From an uncultured Bacteroidota bacterium (lineage in GTDB: Bacteria > Bacteroidota > Bacteroidia > Chitinophagales > Chitinophagaceae): a DNA stretch of 55,193 bases. The stretch spans positions 1 to 55,193 of the forward strand of contig CAIRYK010000079.1 of assembly GCA_903882805.1 (NCBI GenBank). The letters run 5' to 3'. The notes beneath the pieces were generated by a model. That model did not search any database. It saw nothing but the letters and a program-made list of their open reading frames with translations, and was not told where the DNA came from. Shown piece by piece: positions 9,032-17,329 of the stretch; position 1 is the stretch's first letter, and every line of letters starts with the position of its first letter. A program made the translations under genes and the position numbers.

Positions 9032-9086
9032 TGAGTGAGCCCCAAGGCGATGAGTAAGAAAGAGTATTAAAACGAAAAACAATACC

Positions 9087-9407
9087 ATGGAGAACGAACA
9101 TACACTAACCGGACAGGCTACTGAGCAACAGGTGGCAGAGTGGAAGAAAAAGCACAAATATGGGATATATGCGGTTGAGGTGGACGGGCATATAGGCTAC
9201 TTTAAGAATCCGGGCAGGCATGAGCTGAACTGCGCCATGAGCAAGGCCGACAAAGACAAAGCGCTTGATGTGTTTGAAGAGTTGGCGAATGTGACATTTA
9301 TAGGCGGCAGCGAAGAGATACTGAAGGACGACCAAATGTTTATCGGGGTGAGCCAGGAAATAAAAGTGAAGCTGGACGGCAAGAAGGCCACACTGGTAAA
9401 CTTATAG
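9087..9407 (+). CDS. Putative tail assembly chaperone
   Basis: 106 residues, hydrophilic, mixed alpha/beta. It lies exactly between the tube and tape-measure genes, where tail assembly chaperones sit in most tailed phages. The segment AMSKADKDKALDVFEELANVTFIGGSEE resembles chaperone-like small proteins of Bacteroidota prophages. The -1 frame is open for over 300 bases from 9269 to the stop of the next small ORF, as in chaperone pairs made by frameshifting (lambda G/GT, P2 E/E'). No canonical slippery heptamer is seen in the overlap. Confidence 0.6.
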   Translation: MENEHTLTGQATEQQVAEWKKKHKYGIYAVEVDGHIGYFKNPGRHELNCAMSKADKDKALDVFEELANVTFIGGSEEILKDDQMFIGVSQEIKVKLDGKKATLVNL

Positions 9408-9457
9408 AGGAGTCGTGCGGAGGTCCGGCGCACGATTCCTTAGGTTATCTGGAAACT

Positions 9458-9577
9458 ATGCTTGAATACTACCTGCCGGGACTGGACCACCGAGCCTTGA
9501 CAGACGAACAGTTTGCACAGAAGATAGCGCACCTCGATTACATAAGAAAGCGTGAATGCGTGGAGCATGACGACTAA
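9458..9577 (+). CDS. Small protein, possible frameshift partner of the tail chaperone
   Basis: 39 residues from the ATG at 9458, starting MLEYYLPGLDHRALTDEQF and ending in RECVEHDD. It is in the -1 frame relative to the preceding gene, and that frame has no stop back to 9269, so it could instead be the C-terminal part of a -1 frameshift product. The size and the helical 'LTDEQFAQKIAHLDYIRKR' pattern resemble short gpE-like tail proteins encoded before the tape measure. The stop lies 50 bases before the tape-measure start. It is too short for most ORF callers. Confidence 0.5.
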   Translation: MLEYYLPGLDHRALTDEQFAQKIAHLDYIRKRECVEHDD

Positions 9578-9627
9578 CCGCGATTACCGAAAAGTAAACC
9601 TACCCACCCAGATTAAAACACCCTACC

Positions 9628-10797
9628 ATGCAAACGCTACAAAACCTTAGAACACCCGTGATACCGCCAATAGAAATCCCCGGTAAGAATGCTATATCAT
9701 TGGCCGAAGCTGCGACGAAATATATGCCAAAGCAGCCGATAATAACTGGAGTGACGATGGGCGGCGACAAGCTGGGTTTGCAGAAGCGATTACGGGCAGG
9801 GAATTTGAAATGGAGTGTAGGAAGTGAATCGAGAGGAAAATCAGCTGGTAAGCAGCGCTCGGTAATGTTTAACGCTGGAATGGTGCAGCAAAGGGCGCAA
9901 CAGGATGCTCCCGGATTGCCAACAGGTGTAAAAAGTGAGGATGGCAAGGCGACAAAAACCGAAGTAATACCTATAGCTGAAATAGCGGACATTGTAGCGC
10001 GACTGCAAGGGATCATATTGGCGATTGGCGATATGGTAACGGGTTTTGCAATAGGCGGCGTTGCAGGAATGGCGACGACAGTATTATCGTCGGCAGTGAA
10101 TGGAATTGCAAAACTGGAAAGTGGATTTGCTGTAAGTCGCAGCAACCATCCTTTAAGTAGTTTAGTGAGCAATGGTACAGTTTCTCCGTCGGTAGGTACT
10201 TATCAAGCGAAACTGGCAGAAATGGGTACCCGTTCATTGGGCGGAATGTTGCCGGAACAGCGGAGTAGCTCTGGCTTGAGCTCTTTGGTTGAAGCGAGCG
10301 TAGCGCCAATGTCATCAATGGCATTTAATAGCGACCGAAACCAACATTATATCATAAATGTGCAACGCAGAGCGGCTGTAATTTCAGCTAAAAGCGCGTT
10401 GTGGCAAGGTAATGACAGGGCGCAAGGCACAGCGGGTAAATTGCAAATAACGCCCAATAAAGCGGCACAAATGGAAGCCATGCGAGTTGTAAGCTTGTCG
10501 GAAAATCGGGGTTCGATGCAGTTTGGGGCAATAACAGCGCCGCCTGAAAGGCAATTATATCCGGGCCCGAGGTACAATAGCGATTCGATAGGCGGGGATG
10601 TAGGGAGGCCACGAAGCAGGAACTCAAACAGCAGACAAAATGAAGTGGGCAGGAGTGTGCATATACACTTGGATAAGCCGCTAATAGAGCGATTTACAAT
10701 TGAGATAAAGGACGCGAAAGAGGGGTTGAGTGATTTTAAGCGGAAAGTAGAAGAAGTGTTGCTGGAAATACTGAATAGCGCAAACCTTATAAAATAA
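9628..10797 (+). CDS. Short tape-measure-like protein
   Basis: 389 residues. Position (after the chaperones, before baseplate genes) and architecture suggest a tape measure: low-complexity Ser/Gly/Arg-rich body, a hydrophobic Gly/Ala segment at about 113-155 (IILAIGDMVTGFAIGGVAGM...), and a C-terminal conserved-looking end VHIHLDKPLIERFTIEIKD plus helix. If one residue spans about 1.5 angstrom of helix, the tail would be near 58 nm, short for a contractile phage. The stop is 4 bases before the next gene, so translation is probably coupled. Confidence 0.6.
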   Translation: MQTLQNLRTPVIPPIEIPGKNAISLAEAATKYMPKQPIITGVTMGGDKLGLQKRLRAGNLKWSVGSESRGKSAGKQRSVMFNAGMVQQRAQQDAPGLPTGVKSEDGKATKTEVIPIAEIADIVARLQGIILAIGDMVTGFAIGGVAGMATTVLSSAVNGIAKLESGFAVSRSNHPLSSLVSNGTVSPSVGTYQAKLAEMGTRSLGGMLPEQRSSSGLSSLVEASVAPMSSMAFNSDRNQHYIINVQRRAAVISAKSALWQGNDRAQGTAGKLQITPNKAAQMEAMRVVSLSENRGSMQFGAITAPPERQLYPGPRYNSDSIGGDVGRPRSRNSNSRQNEVGRSVHIHLDKPLIERFTIEIKDAKEGLSDFKRKVEEVLLEILNSANLIK

Positions 10798-10801
10798 CCA
10801 T

Positions 10802-11461
10802 ATGGCGGAAATAGCATTTGATCTGGCACAATTATTTGAGTCCACGTTCGGATATAAGACACAGGCATTTGAGCCAGACTTTGAAGAAGTGAAGGGTATA
10901 AATCCGCCCGGGCGGGTAGAGCAGGGCGCTTACGGATCGGCTTATTATGGGCGTAGCGCACTGGGGAGAGAGTATTATATGCCTGTAACGCTTACTTACC
11001 CAGATGAAAGAGCGTTACCATCGCCAAGTCCGGATCTGGCATTTAGCGATGGCGATGATACGGTGACAGTATTGAAAAAATGGGATTTACCTAATGCAGT
11101 GATTGCTATAAGCAGCAGGAAAGTAATAGTAGAAACGCCAATGACCGAGCGGAGGGGCACTGTGAAGGAGCTCATAAACATAGAAGACTACGAGATTGTA
11201 GTGAAAGGGTTCATTATAGGCGCATCGAATGAGTTTCCCGAAGCAGAAGTAGCTACGCTGAGGGAGGTGTACGAGCAAAATGTCGCTTTATCCATACAAT
11301 GCCCGCTTACCGATTTGTTTTTGCTGAGACCGGGTAGAAATGGAAGCGATAAAGTAGTGATAAAGGAACTGAAGTTGCCTATAGTAACCGGAGTGAAAAA
11401 TATACGGCCATATGAACTGGTAATGGCGAGTGACGAGGGATTCAGCCTTGTGTTGGTTTAG
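10802..11461 (+). CDS. DUF6046-like tail/baseplate protein
   Basis: 219 residues. The pattern REYYMPVTLTYP (about 57-68), VIAISSRKVIVETPMTERRGTVKELINIEDYEIVVKG-type segment in the middle, and FPEAEVATLREVYEQN resembles the DUF6046 family, found in Bacteroidota phages and tail-like particles between tape measure and hub. It also matches what is known of tail-end/adaptor proteins such as P2 gpU in place and size. It probably links the tube end to the hub. The family name is from memory of the motif and not verified. Confidence 0.6.
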   Translation: MAEIAFDLAQLFESTFGYKTQAFEPDFEEVKGINPPGRVEQGAYGSAYYGRSALGREYYMPVTLTYPDERALPSPSPDLAFSDGDDTVTVLKKWDLPNAVIAISSRKVIVETPMTERRGTVKELINIEDYEIVVKGFIIGASNEFPEAEVATLREVYEQNVALSIQCPLTDLFLLRPGRNGSDKVVIKELKLPIVTGVKNIRPYELVMASDEGFSLVLV

Positions 11462-11494
11462 CGATTTGGGTAAAAGTGATTATAAAACAAAAAA

Positions 11495-12553
11495 ATGAGG
11501 CCCGAGGGAGAAGGTATGTTTGTATTGAGTAGCGAGATAACGATAGGCAAGTTTAAGTTTACGGGAGTTCATGAAGTGCGTATAAGGCGGAGTTTGCATG
11601 GTTTGGCAGATACTGCAATAATAACAATACCATCTATCGCGAAAATATTGCGCGGCGGAGTAGCCTTCCCTGGTACGATAACAACAGCCAATCAGTTTAA
11701 CGACGGAGATGCAGTAGAAATAAAGCTTGGATATAATGGTTACCTACGTAGCGAGTTCAGCGGTTTTGTGCGCCATCGGTCGTTGCAGATGCCCCTTGAA
11801 GTGCATTGCGAAGGGTATAGCTGGCTTTTAAGGAGGACAAGTAATGCCAGGTTTTACAAGGCAGACAAAGTAAAAGCGTTGCTTGAAGAGGCAGTTTCGG
11901 GGTTGGGACCGGGGAATGAAATTGCGGTGGAATGCGACCTGAATTTGAAATTGGGTAAGGTTAACGGCGATGGAGATAGCTCGTTTGATCTGTTGACGAA
12001 CATAAAAAAGTATACCGATGAATGCTTAACCTGCTTTTTTGTGGAGCCCAACAAACTGTGGTGCGGGCTATTATACACAGCCTGGGCAAAAGGTGAAGAT
12101 GCGCTTAAAGCAGGAACTGTGAAGTATAGTATTGGTGAAAATGTGCGGAGAGACCAACAGCTACAGGTGAAGCATAACGAAAATGACCGTGTAGAAGTGC
12201 GCTACAGTAAGAAATTGCCAAACGGAAACGTGATAGCACAACGATCGGATATACTGAAGAAGCATTTGCGCAGACACAAGAAAATAATAAACAGGGTATT
12301 AGTAGAAGGAGACCTTAAGGCGCTGGCCAATGAAAAAGCCTATCAGCTTAACAATTTGGGTTTTGAGGGTAGTCTGACGGGTTTTCTGGAGCCTTTTGCA
12401 TTGCCCGGTTATAATGCGCAGATACTGGACAAGAGATTTCCCGAGCATAATGGCGAATATCTGGTAGAGAGTACAGAGGTGGTATTTGGTATGGGAGGAG
12501 CAAGAAGAATTGTAGAACTCGGACCCAGAAAAGGGTTTGCAAAAGAGCTGTAG
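11495..12553 (+). CDS. Baseplate hub protein (gpD/gp27-like)
   Basis: 352 residues. Residues about 10-120 form an early beta domain (TAIITIPS, GDAVEIKLGYNGY, FSGFVRH, LEVHCEGYSWLLRR) and the rest includes VRYSKKLPNGNVI and a C-terminal GYNAQILDKRFPEHNGEYLVESTEV, the order seen in phage late-control D/gp27 hubs: 'GD.V.I..GY.G....F.G.V' followed by a 'hYhV..v.H.f...G..r.i.lg' end. It forms the trimeric hub that carries the spike. An alternative start at 11516 is preceded by a purine-rich AGGGAGAAGG. Its stop TAG is one base ahead of the ATG of the spike gene. Confidence 0.75.
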   Translation: MRPEGEGMFVLSSEITIGKFKFTGVHEVRIRRSLHGLADTAIITIPSIAKILRGGVAFPGTITTANQFNDGDAVEIKLGYNGYLRSEFSGFVRHRSLQMPLEVHCEGYSWLLRRTSNARFYKADKVKALLEEAVSGLGPGNEIAVECDLNLKLGKVNGDGDSSFDLLTNIKKYTDECLTCFFVEPNKLWCGLLYTAWAKGEDALKAGTVKYSIGENVRRDQQLQVKHNENDRVEVRYSKKLPNGNVIAQRSDILKKHLRRHKKIINRVLVEGDLKALANEKAYQLNNLGFEGSLTGFLEPFALPGYNAQILDKRFPEHNGEYLVESTEVVFGMGGARRIVELGPRKGFAKEL

Positions 12554-12554
12554 T

Positions 12555-13106
12555 ATGAGTAAGAATACCGGAAAAATTCTCTCCGCTTTTAGAGCGCTGG
12601 CTGGTGGAAGTTGTGAAATAATAAGCGGCAAGGTAGTAGCAGGCAGCATAGATGAAACCAACGGAACAATAAGCGTGCTGCCAACTGATGGCGAATCGCC
12701 AATAGAGGGTGTAATGCTGAAGGCACATTCGGCAGGCGGTAATGGGATACTACAAATACCGAAAGATGATACCGACGTAGTTATTGCGAGCATAGACGGT
12801 ACGGGGGAATGGGCGGTTTTGCTGATTAGCGAGCCGGAGCAAGTAAGCGTGAAAATAGATAATGTGGAGTGCTTGATAACTGCCGATGCGGTAACAATTG
12901 CCAACGGAAGCGTAGCTTTTGTACTGACTCCGGAGATAATAAAAATGACCACGCCAACGGAAAGCCTTTATGCCGTGCTAAACGACATGATTACTGCAAT
13001 AACCTCGCTAACTGTAGGCACATCGACCGGGCCAAGCACTGTGCCCATAAACGTTGCATCTTTTACTGCTTTGCAAGCCAGGTTGAGCAACCTGACCAGC
13101 GCATAA
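12555..13106 (+). CDS. Baseplate spike protein (gpV-like)
   Basis: 183 residues from the ATG at 12555. The N-terminal half (CEIISGKVVAGSIDETNGTISVLP...GVMLKA, then GILQIPKDDTDVVIASID) is an OB-fold of the gpV/VgrG type; the middle has short beta repeats VKIDNVECLITADAVTIANGSVAFVLTPEIIKM that suit a trimeric beta-helix. The C-terminal ~45 residues are a short helix region (ALQARLSNLTSA). The ATG lies two bases after the hub stop, so the genes are translationally coupled. It is the membrane-piercing tip and has no visible effector domain. Confidence 0.75.
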   Translation: MSKNTGKILSAFRALAGGSCEIISGKVVAGSIDETNGTISVLPTDGESPIEGVMLKAHSAGGNGILQIPKDDTDVVIASIDGTGEWAVLLISEPEQVSVKIDNVECLITADAVTIANGSVAFVLTPEIIKMTTPTESLYAVLNDMITAITSLTVGTSTGPSTVPINVASFTALQARLSNLTSA

Positions 13107-13152
13107 TGGTGGGAAGAGCTACTTCTTAAAAAAGAAATCAAATCAAACAGTT

Positions 13153-13452
13153 ATGGCAAGACCAATGATAGATATAGGGCTTGATGCCTCGGATGATCTG
13201 GAGATAGCTACCGGCGATTTTGTGGTGGTAGAGAGTACTGCTCAACATCAACGACAACTGATCTTGAACAACAAAGGAGATTTTAAGCAAAATCCTACCA
13301 TAAGCGTAGGGGTGTTGAACTATATGGATGATGAAAACTTCCAGCAATTGATCAGAGCCATAAGCGTAGAATTTGCGCGCGACGGAATGGATGTGAAGCG
13401 GGTGGCGCTGGCGAAGGATGGAGTAGTAAAAAGCGACGCCTACTATCGTTGA
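13153..13452 (+). CDS. gp25/gpW-like baseplate wedge protein
   Basis: 99 residues, family-typical. IDIGLDASDDLEIATGDFVVVESTAQHQRQLILNNKGDFKQNP matches the GPW/gp25 pattern: a beta strand pair followed by 'I...i..IL.T.kGe...P..G'. The end has RDGMDVKRVALAKDGV. In contractile tails gp25 proteins nucleate the sheath at the baseplate. It lies between the spike and LysM-like genes, as expected. Confidence 0.75.
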   Translation: MARPMIDIGLDASDDLEIATGDFVVVESTAQHQRQLILNNKGDFKQNPTISVGVLNYMDDENFQQLIRAISVEFARDGMDVKRVALAKDGVVKSDAYYR

Positions 13453-13515
13453 TCATAAAGTTGGGGTTTGCTGCCGAAGGAATACCGGAAGCAAGAAGAT
13501 AAAAAATGTGCAACT

Positions 13516-14493
13516 ATGGGAAAGACAATAACGGTAAGACCAAACCAAAGCATGCTTGATATCGTGTTGATGGGCTGCGGTACACTTGAAGGTGGCATGC
13601 AAATCATGCTTGCCAATAACGGACGGAGCATTAGCGATATACCGAATGTGGGTGATGAGGTAAATCTGGAGACGGAAGAAATCAAACCATTAAGTGATGC
13701 GGGAGTGTTGCAATATCTGCGACAGCAAAAAATTGTGATAGGAACAGCCGGAGTTGCCTACGAGCCGCCAGCACCCGAGTTGGAAGTTACGATTGTTTTG
13801 AAACCTGTACTTACAGCGATAGCCACATCAAGCGCGCCGATTATGGATCATTATAGTATCGCGCTTGATGGGAATAATTTGATGTTCATCAATCAGCATG
13901 CACTTATTACCGACTACCTGATTGCGAACCCGCTTAAATACGAAGCGGAAGACAGGTACTTGGCGGGTTTTGCATCGGCCAATGTTAGTCCGGATGGGAC
14001 AACGCCAATGCCTGCGAAGCATATCCCCTATTCGATACCGTGGGATGCCGGTCATGGAATGATGATGTGCTGGGATGCAAACCCAACTCCAGTAAAGACA
14101 GTAACGTTCGAAGATGTAGCTGGAAATACCGCTTATTACTCGCCGCTTGTAGCGCTGCAGGCAGACGCAAACATCGTGAAAGCCTGTCTTGCACCGGATT
14201 TATTGGTGGAAGTTGTTTCGTCTACAGAAACAGAAGCAACGCTGAGGCTCACCCGAAGTCATTTGCCCCTACCCTTGCCGGATTTTAGCAGTTTTAATGA
14301 CATTACGCTGAATTGGATTTACACTGGTGTGGTGGGTGTTCCTGACCCTGCTGACCCCGGCAACCCGGATAAAATATTATTGGTACGGCCGGTGGGTAAC
14401 CACACTTTTGGAGTAAAAGCAACTTATCGCAACAGCGCACTTATGATAAGCTATCCGGCAAGTCAGTTTACGATGGTGGTAAACATAGGATGA
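13516..14493 (+). CDS. LysM-like baseplate/tail protein
   Basis: 325 residues from the ATG at 13516, chosen over the in-frame ATG at 13468 because the extra residues are highly charged and MGKTITVRPNQSML opens a domain. Residues about 3-52 have a LysM-like pattern (ITVRPNQSMLDIVLMGCGTLEGGMQIMLANN...IPNVGDEVNL), as seen in Bacteroidota tail clusters where a LysM protein follows gp25. The rest is predicted beta-rich, of unknown fold. It probably stabilises the baseplate or adapts it to the wall; no catalytic motif is seen. Confidence 0.55.
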   Translation: MGKTITVRPNQSMLDIVLMGCGTLEGGMQIMLANNGRSISDIPNVGDEVNLETEEIKPLSDAGVLQYLRQQKIVIGTAGVAYEPPAPELEVTIVLKPVLTAIATSSAPIMDHYSIALDGNNLMFINQHALITDYLIANPLKYEAEDRYLAGFASANVSPDGTTPMPAKHIPYSIPWDAGHGMMMCWDANPTPVKTVTFEDVAGNTAYYSPLVALQADANIVKACLAPDLLVEVVSSTETEATLRLTRSHLPLPLPDFSSFNDITLNWIYTGVVGVPDPADPGNPDKILLVRPVGNHTFGVKATYRNSALMISYPASQFTMVVNIG

Positions 14494-14529
14494 TAATAGA
14501 TTCTTACAAAAACACTAACCTAATAATTT

Positions 14530-15360
14530 ATGGCCAGAACGATTGCACAAATACAGCAAACGATTAAAGACGCAAAGGCTGCAAACCCGACATTGAGTAA
14601 CCTGACGAGTACGAGCATGGTAGCTATATGGCAACTATGGACCTACATAGTGGCTGTTTGCCAATGGACCCTTGAAAGTTTGTTTGACGCACATAAGATT
14701 GAAGTAACAGGCATAATAGCCACACAAAAGCCCCATACGCTGCAATGGTATGTGGTGATGGCCAAAAAGTTTCAGTATGGGGTTACATTGCCGCCAGATA
14801 CAGATGTGTATGCGGTTGTTCCTCCTGCTGACCCTGCAGTTTTAGTAGTTCAATATGCAGCCGCGGTGGAGCTTGCCGGTTTGGTACGTATAAAAGTGGC
14901 CCGTATGAGCGGCTCTGCTTTGGCGGCATTGACCTCCTTGCAACTCACGGCATTTTCGGCATATATGAACAGGATAAAAGATGCAGGTGTGCGTTTGCAG
15001 CTTACAAGCGGTCCGCCCGATGAACTTCAACTTGCGTTGCATATTTTTTACGACCCACTTGTATTGGATAGCTCCGGCGCAAGAATTGATGGTACGAGCG
15101 CTGATCCTGTAAAGACTGCAGTAAAGAACTTTCTGGAGCATTTACCGTTCAATGGTTTGTTTGTGCTCAATTTTCTGATAGAGGCATTGCAGGCAATTGA
15201 AGGAGTAAGGATAGGGCAGGTTGTGAGCGCACAGGCACATTATGGGTTTACCAGCTTTGTGCCAATACCAGTGGAATATGTGCCGGATGCCGGATATATG
15301 GCGCTCGATGAGCCATTTTTTGATATGCATATCACCTACTCTGCACATGGTCCGGTATAA
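14530..15360 (+). CDS. Baseplate J-like protein
   Basis: 276 residues. N-terminal helices (ARTIAQIQQTIKDAKAANPTLSNLTSTSMVAIWQ...) are followed by beta domains and a C-terminal region (GVRIGQVVSAQAHYG...VEYVPDAGYM) resembling the shape of phage baseplate wedge gpJ/gp47 proteins. It starts 36 bases after the LysM-like gene and precedes an I-like gene, the J-I order of P2 and Mu. Predicted wedge subunit of the baseplate. Motif support is weak and the call leans on gene order. Confidence 0.6.
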   Translation: MARTIAQIQQTIKDAKAANPTLSNLTSTSMVAIWQLWTYIVAVCQWTLESLFDAHKIEVTGIIATQKPHTLQWYVVMAKKFQYGVTLPPDTDVYAVVPPADPAVLVVQYAAAVELAGLVRIKVARMSGSALAALTSLQLTAFSAYMNRIKDAGVRLQLTSGPPDELQLALHIFYDPLVLDSSGARIDGTSADPVKTAVKNFLEHLPFNGLFVLNFLIEALQAIEGVRIGQVVSAQAHYGFTSFVPIPVEYVPDAGYMALDEPFFDMHITYSAHGPV

Positions 15361-15407
15361 ACGGAGGGGATAGCAGGCAAATTATAAACAAGCTAAAAAG
15401 AACTAAG

Positions 15408-15911
15408 ATGCCCATTTTTGATATTGATTACGATGTACTGGTGTGGCAGTTGTTGCCGGTTCGGTTAAGAAAGCCCGTTGCTTATGCTTGGTTAAAATGC
15501 CTTGTGCAACCTGTGAAATGGTTGTACGGATTGTTTACCGGCTTTAGAGGCGAAAATTTGTATTTATTGGCGCACAATAGCCAGGTGGCATACCTGGAGG
15601 CAGCGCTAAATGATACGTTTGACACCATATTGAGGCGGATATACATTACCGACGGCGCCTATGAAGACCCGGAATTTTTGTATCTGGTTCCTGAAAATAA
15701 GCCTGTTTGGCTTGGTCTGGTCAGCGAGGTAGGTAGCACGAGCTATGTAAATCCACGTGTATTATATACAAATGCGGAAACATCTTTATTGGGTACTGCA
15801 TTTATTGTAGTTGTACCTGTTGGGTTGAGTTTCGATGCACAGCGTATGCGGGCTTTGATAGATTTCTATAGACTTGCTGGTCGGAATCAGTATGAGATAG
15901 TCGCGATTTAG
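15408..15911 (+). CDS. Baseplate wedge protein, gpI-like
   Basis: 167 residues. The start MPIFDIDYDVLVWQLLPVRLRKP and the helix pair LVQPVKWLYGLFTGFR recall a conserved family in Bacteroidota tail clusters that lies between J-like and fiber genes. Middle AHNSQVAYLEAALNDTFD... and a C-terminal SFDAQRMRALIDFYRLAGRNQYEI suggest a baseplate/tail-fiber attachment role like P2 gpI. I cannot assign it by motif alone. Confidence 0.55.
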   Translation: MPIFDIDYDVLVWQLLPVRLRKPVAYAWLKCLVQPVKWLYGLFTGFRGENLYLLAHNSQVAYLEAALNDTFDTILRRIYITDGAYEDPEFLYLVPENKPVWLGLVSEVGSTSYVNPRVLYTNAETSLLGTAFIVVVPVGLSFDAQRMRALIDFYRLAGRNQYEIVAI

Positions 15912-15943
15912 AACACCATTAATTTTTAATAAGCATACATAAT

Positions 15944-16786
15944 ATGAAAACTATAGACTTTACTAAACCAGGTGGTTTTCCACTTACACAAGATCAGCTT
16001 GACTATTTGCAGCAGGCATATATAGAAACTGTTTCGGCGCTATCACTTTTGGGAAGTTCTGGTGGGCCTGCGCCTGTACTTATCAGCGGCATGGCCATAA
16101 GTTATCCGTCGGCAGGTGCAATAGCTGTTGCTGATGGCTGGTTTTTGTATAATGGCGAGATGGTGCGATTTACAGCAAGTAGTGTGTCCGGACTTGGTTT
16201 GGGAACGGAGGCATATGTGGTAATAGCAGCAACCGCCGGCACGCTGACCTATAATGACGGTAGTACACCAGCTGTAATACTGGACAAAACTGCAACTGTA
16301 CAAGCCCTGCCTACAGGTACGCCAACCGACGCTTTTCATTTTTTGCTGAGCGCTCTTACGCCCTTTGGTAAGGGATTCGGAATAAATAACCGTGAGCAGA
16401 ACTGGAATAGCATAGCGGTTAGTACAGCTCCTGCGGTGGGCGGAGTAACGGGTACAGTGTATTATAAGAAGGATTTTACCGCAAATACGCTACATATTCG
16501 TGGTTTTTTGTTTGCTAACAATGCGCAGAACTTTGCGGCTTCGCCGGGTGCGACATATTATACAATGCTGACTTTGCCAGTTGGGTATGTACCTAGCTAC
16601 AATGCATTTTTTACATCACATTACTACCTGTCCTCGTTGCTAATGGATGATATTGGTGTTGGTTATATTAAGCAGTTTTCCTCTTCAATCAACACAGCAG
16701 GTCAATTCTTTGTTAATTGGATTAAACCAGATATTGCAGTAACCGGATATGGAGTTAATTTCAATTCTGTTATATCACTCGACTAA
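15944..16786 (+). CDS. Tail fiber-like protein
   Basis: 280 residues. The start MKTIDFTKPGGFPLTQDQLDYLQQAY is an N-terminal attachment helix seen in Bacteroidota tail fibers; the body is Ser/Gly/Ala-rich with collar-like strands (GMAISYPSAGAIAVADGWFLYNGEMV), and the C-terminal part looks like a receptor-binding beta domain (TYYTMLTLPVGYVPS). It is the last gene of the cluster and its stop overlaps that of mreD on the other strand by four bases (CTAA). Fibers set target specificity; no chaperone gene follows. Confidence 0.7.
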   Translation: MKTIDFTKPGGFPLTQDQLDYLQQAYIETVSALSLLGSSGGPAPVLISGMAISYPSAGAIAVADGWFLYNGEMVRFTASSVSGLGLGTEAYVVIAATAGTLTYNDGSTPAVILDKTATVQALPTGTPTDAFHFLLSALTPFGKGFGINNREQNWNSIAVSTAPAVGGVTGTVYYKKDFTANTLHIRGFLFANNAQNFAASPGATYYTMLTLPVGYVPSYNAFFTSHYYLSSLLMDDIGVGYIKQFSSSINTAGQFFVNWIKPDIAVTGYGVNFNSVISLD

Positions 16787-17328
16787 CTTCTAGTTGCGCT
16801 TTGACGTGTGAAAAGCAATAGGTAGACTACAATAAATAGCATAGAAGTAACGCTTGATGCCGCAATTTTTAGCAAAAGGAAGCCAACGTTGGAGAAATTC
16901 CAAAGTTCAATGCTGAAAAATACAAGATGGTGAATAACTATCAGGAAAGCGCTGTAAACCAAAAACGGCATCCACCCCATGGTTCTTATTGATGGATGAA
17001 GACCAGCATATTCGCTTAGGTGCCGAGGCTGCAAAGCGCTAAGTACATTGGTACGCAAATAGGCAACAAATACAGTGGCAGCAGCGTGCATTCCGGCTGT
17101 GCACATAAATGTATCAACCGTAACGCCCATAAGAAAACCTAAAATAAGTAGGGCCCATACCGGAGTTTCGAAGGGCAGCAGTAATATAAAAACCGGGTAA
17201 ACAAAAGGTATGAAAATTGGGAATCCAACAGGTTCGCTCCACCATCGCAGCGTAATCTTATTTAAGATTATCGTTTGCAGCAGTGCGATTATTATAAAAC
17301 GTAAAGTATTTTTTAAATATACGTTCAT
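16783..17328 (-). CDS. mreD: Rod shape-determining protein MreD
   Basis: 181 residues with five to six predicted membrane segments, the MreD layout (FIPFVYPVFILLLPFETPVWALLILGFLMGVTVD is the conserved middle). It lies just after mreC on the same strand, in the order mreB-mreC-mreD. MreD is part of the elongasome that places peptidoglycan synthesis in the sidewall. Its stop at 16783-16785 overlaps that of the fiber gene, so the phage-derived cluster abuts this operon. Confidence 0.85.
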   Translation of the reverse strand: MNVYLKNTLRFIIIALLQTIILNKITLRWWSEPVGFPIFIPFVYPVFILLLPFETPVWALLILGFLMGVTVDTFMCTAGMHAAATVFVAYLRTNVLSALQPRHLSEYAGLHPSIRTMGWMPFLVYSAFLIVIHHLVFFSIELWNFSNVGFLLLKIAASSVTSMLFIVVYLLLFTRQSATRS

Positions 17329-17329
17329 G

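Noticed and set aside
4406-16786. Extracellular contractile injection system (eCIS)
   Set aside because: The cluster has a capsid protease and capsid gene and lacks the AAA+ ATPase and effector genes typical of eCIS; a phage-derived particle fits better.
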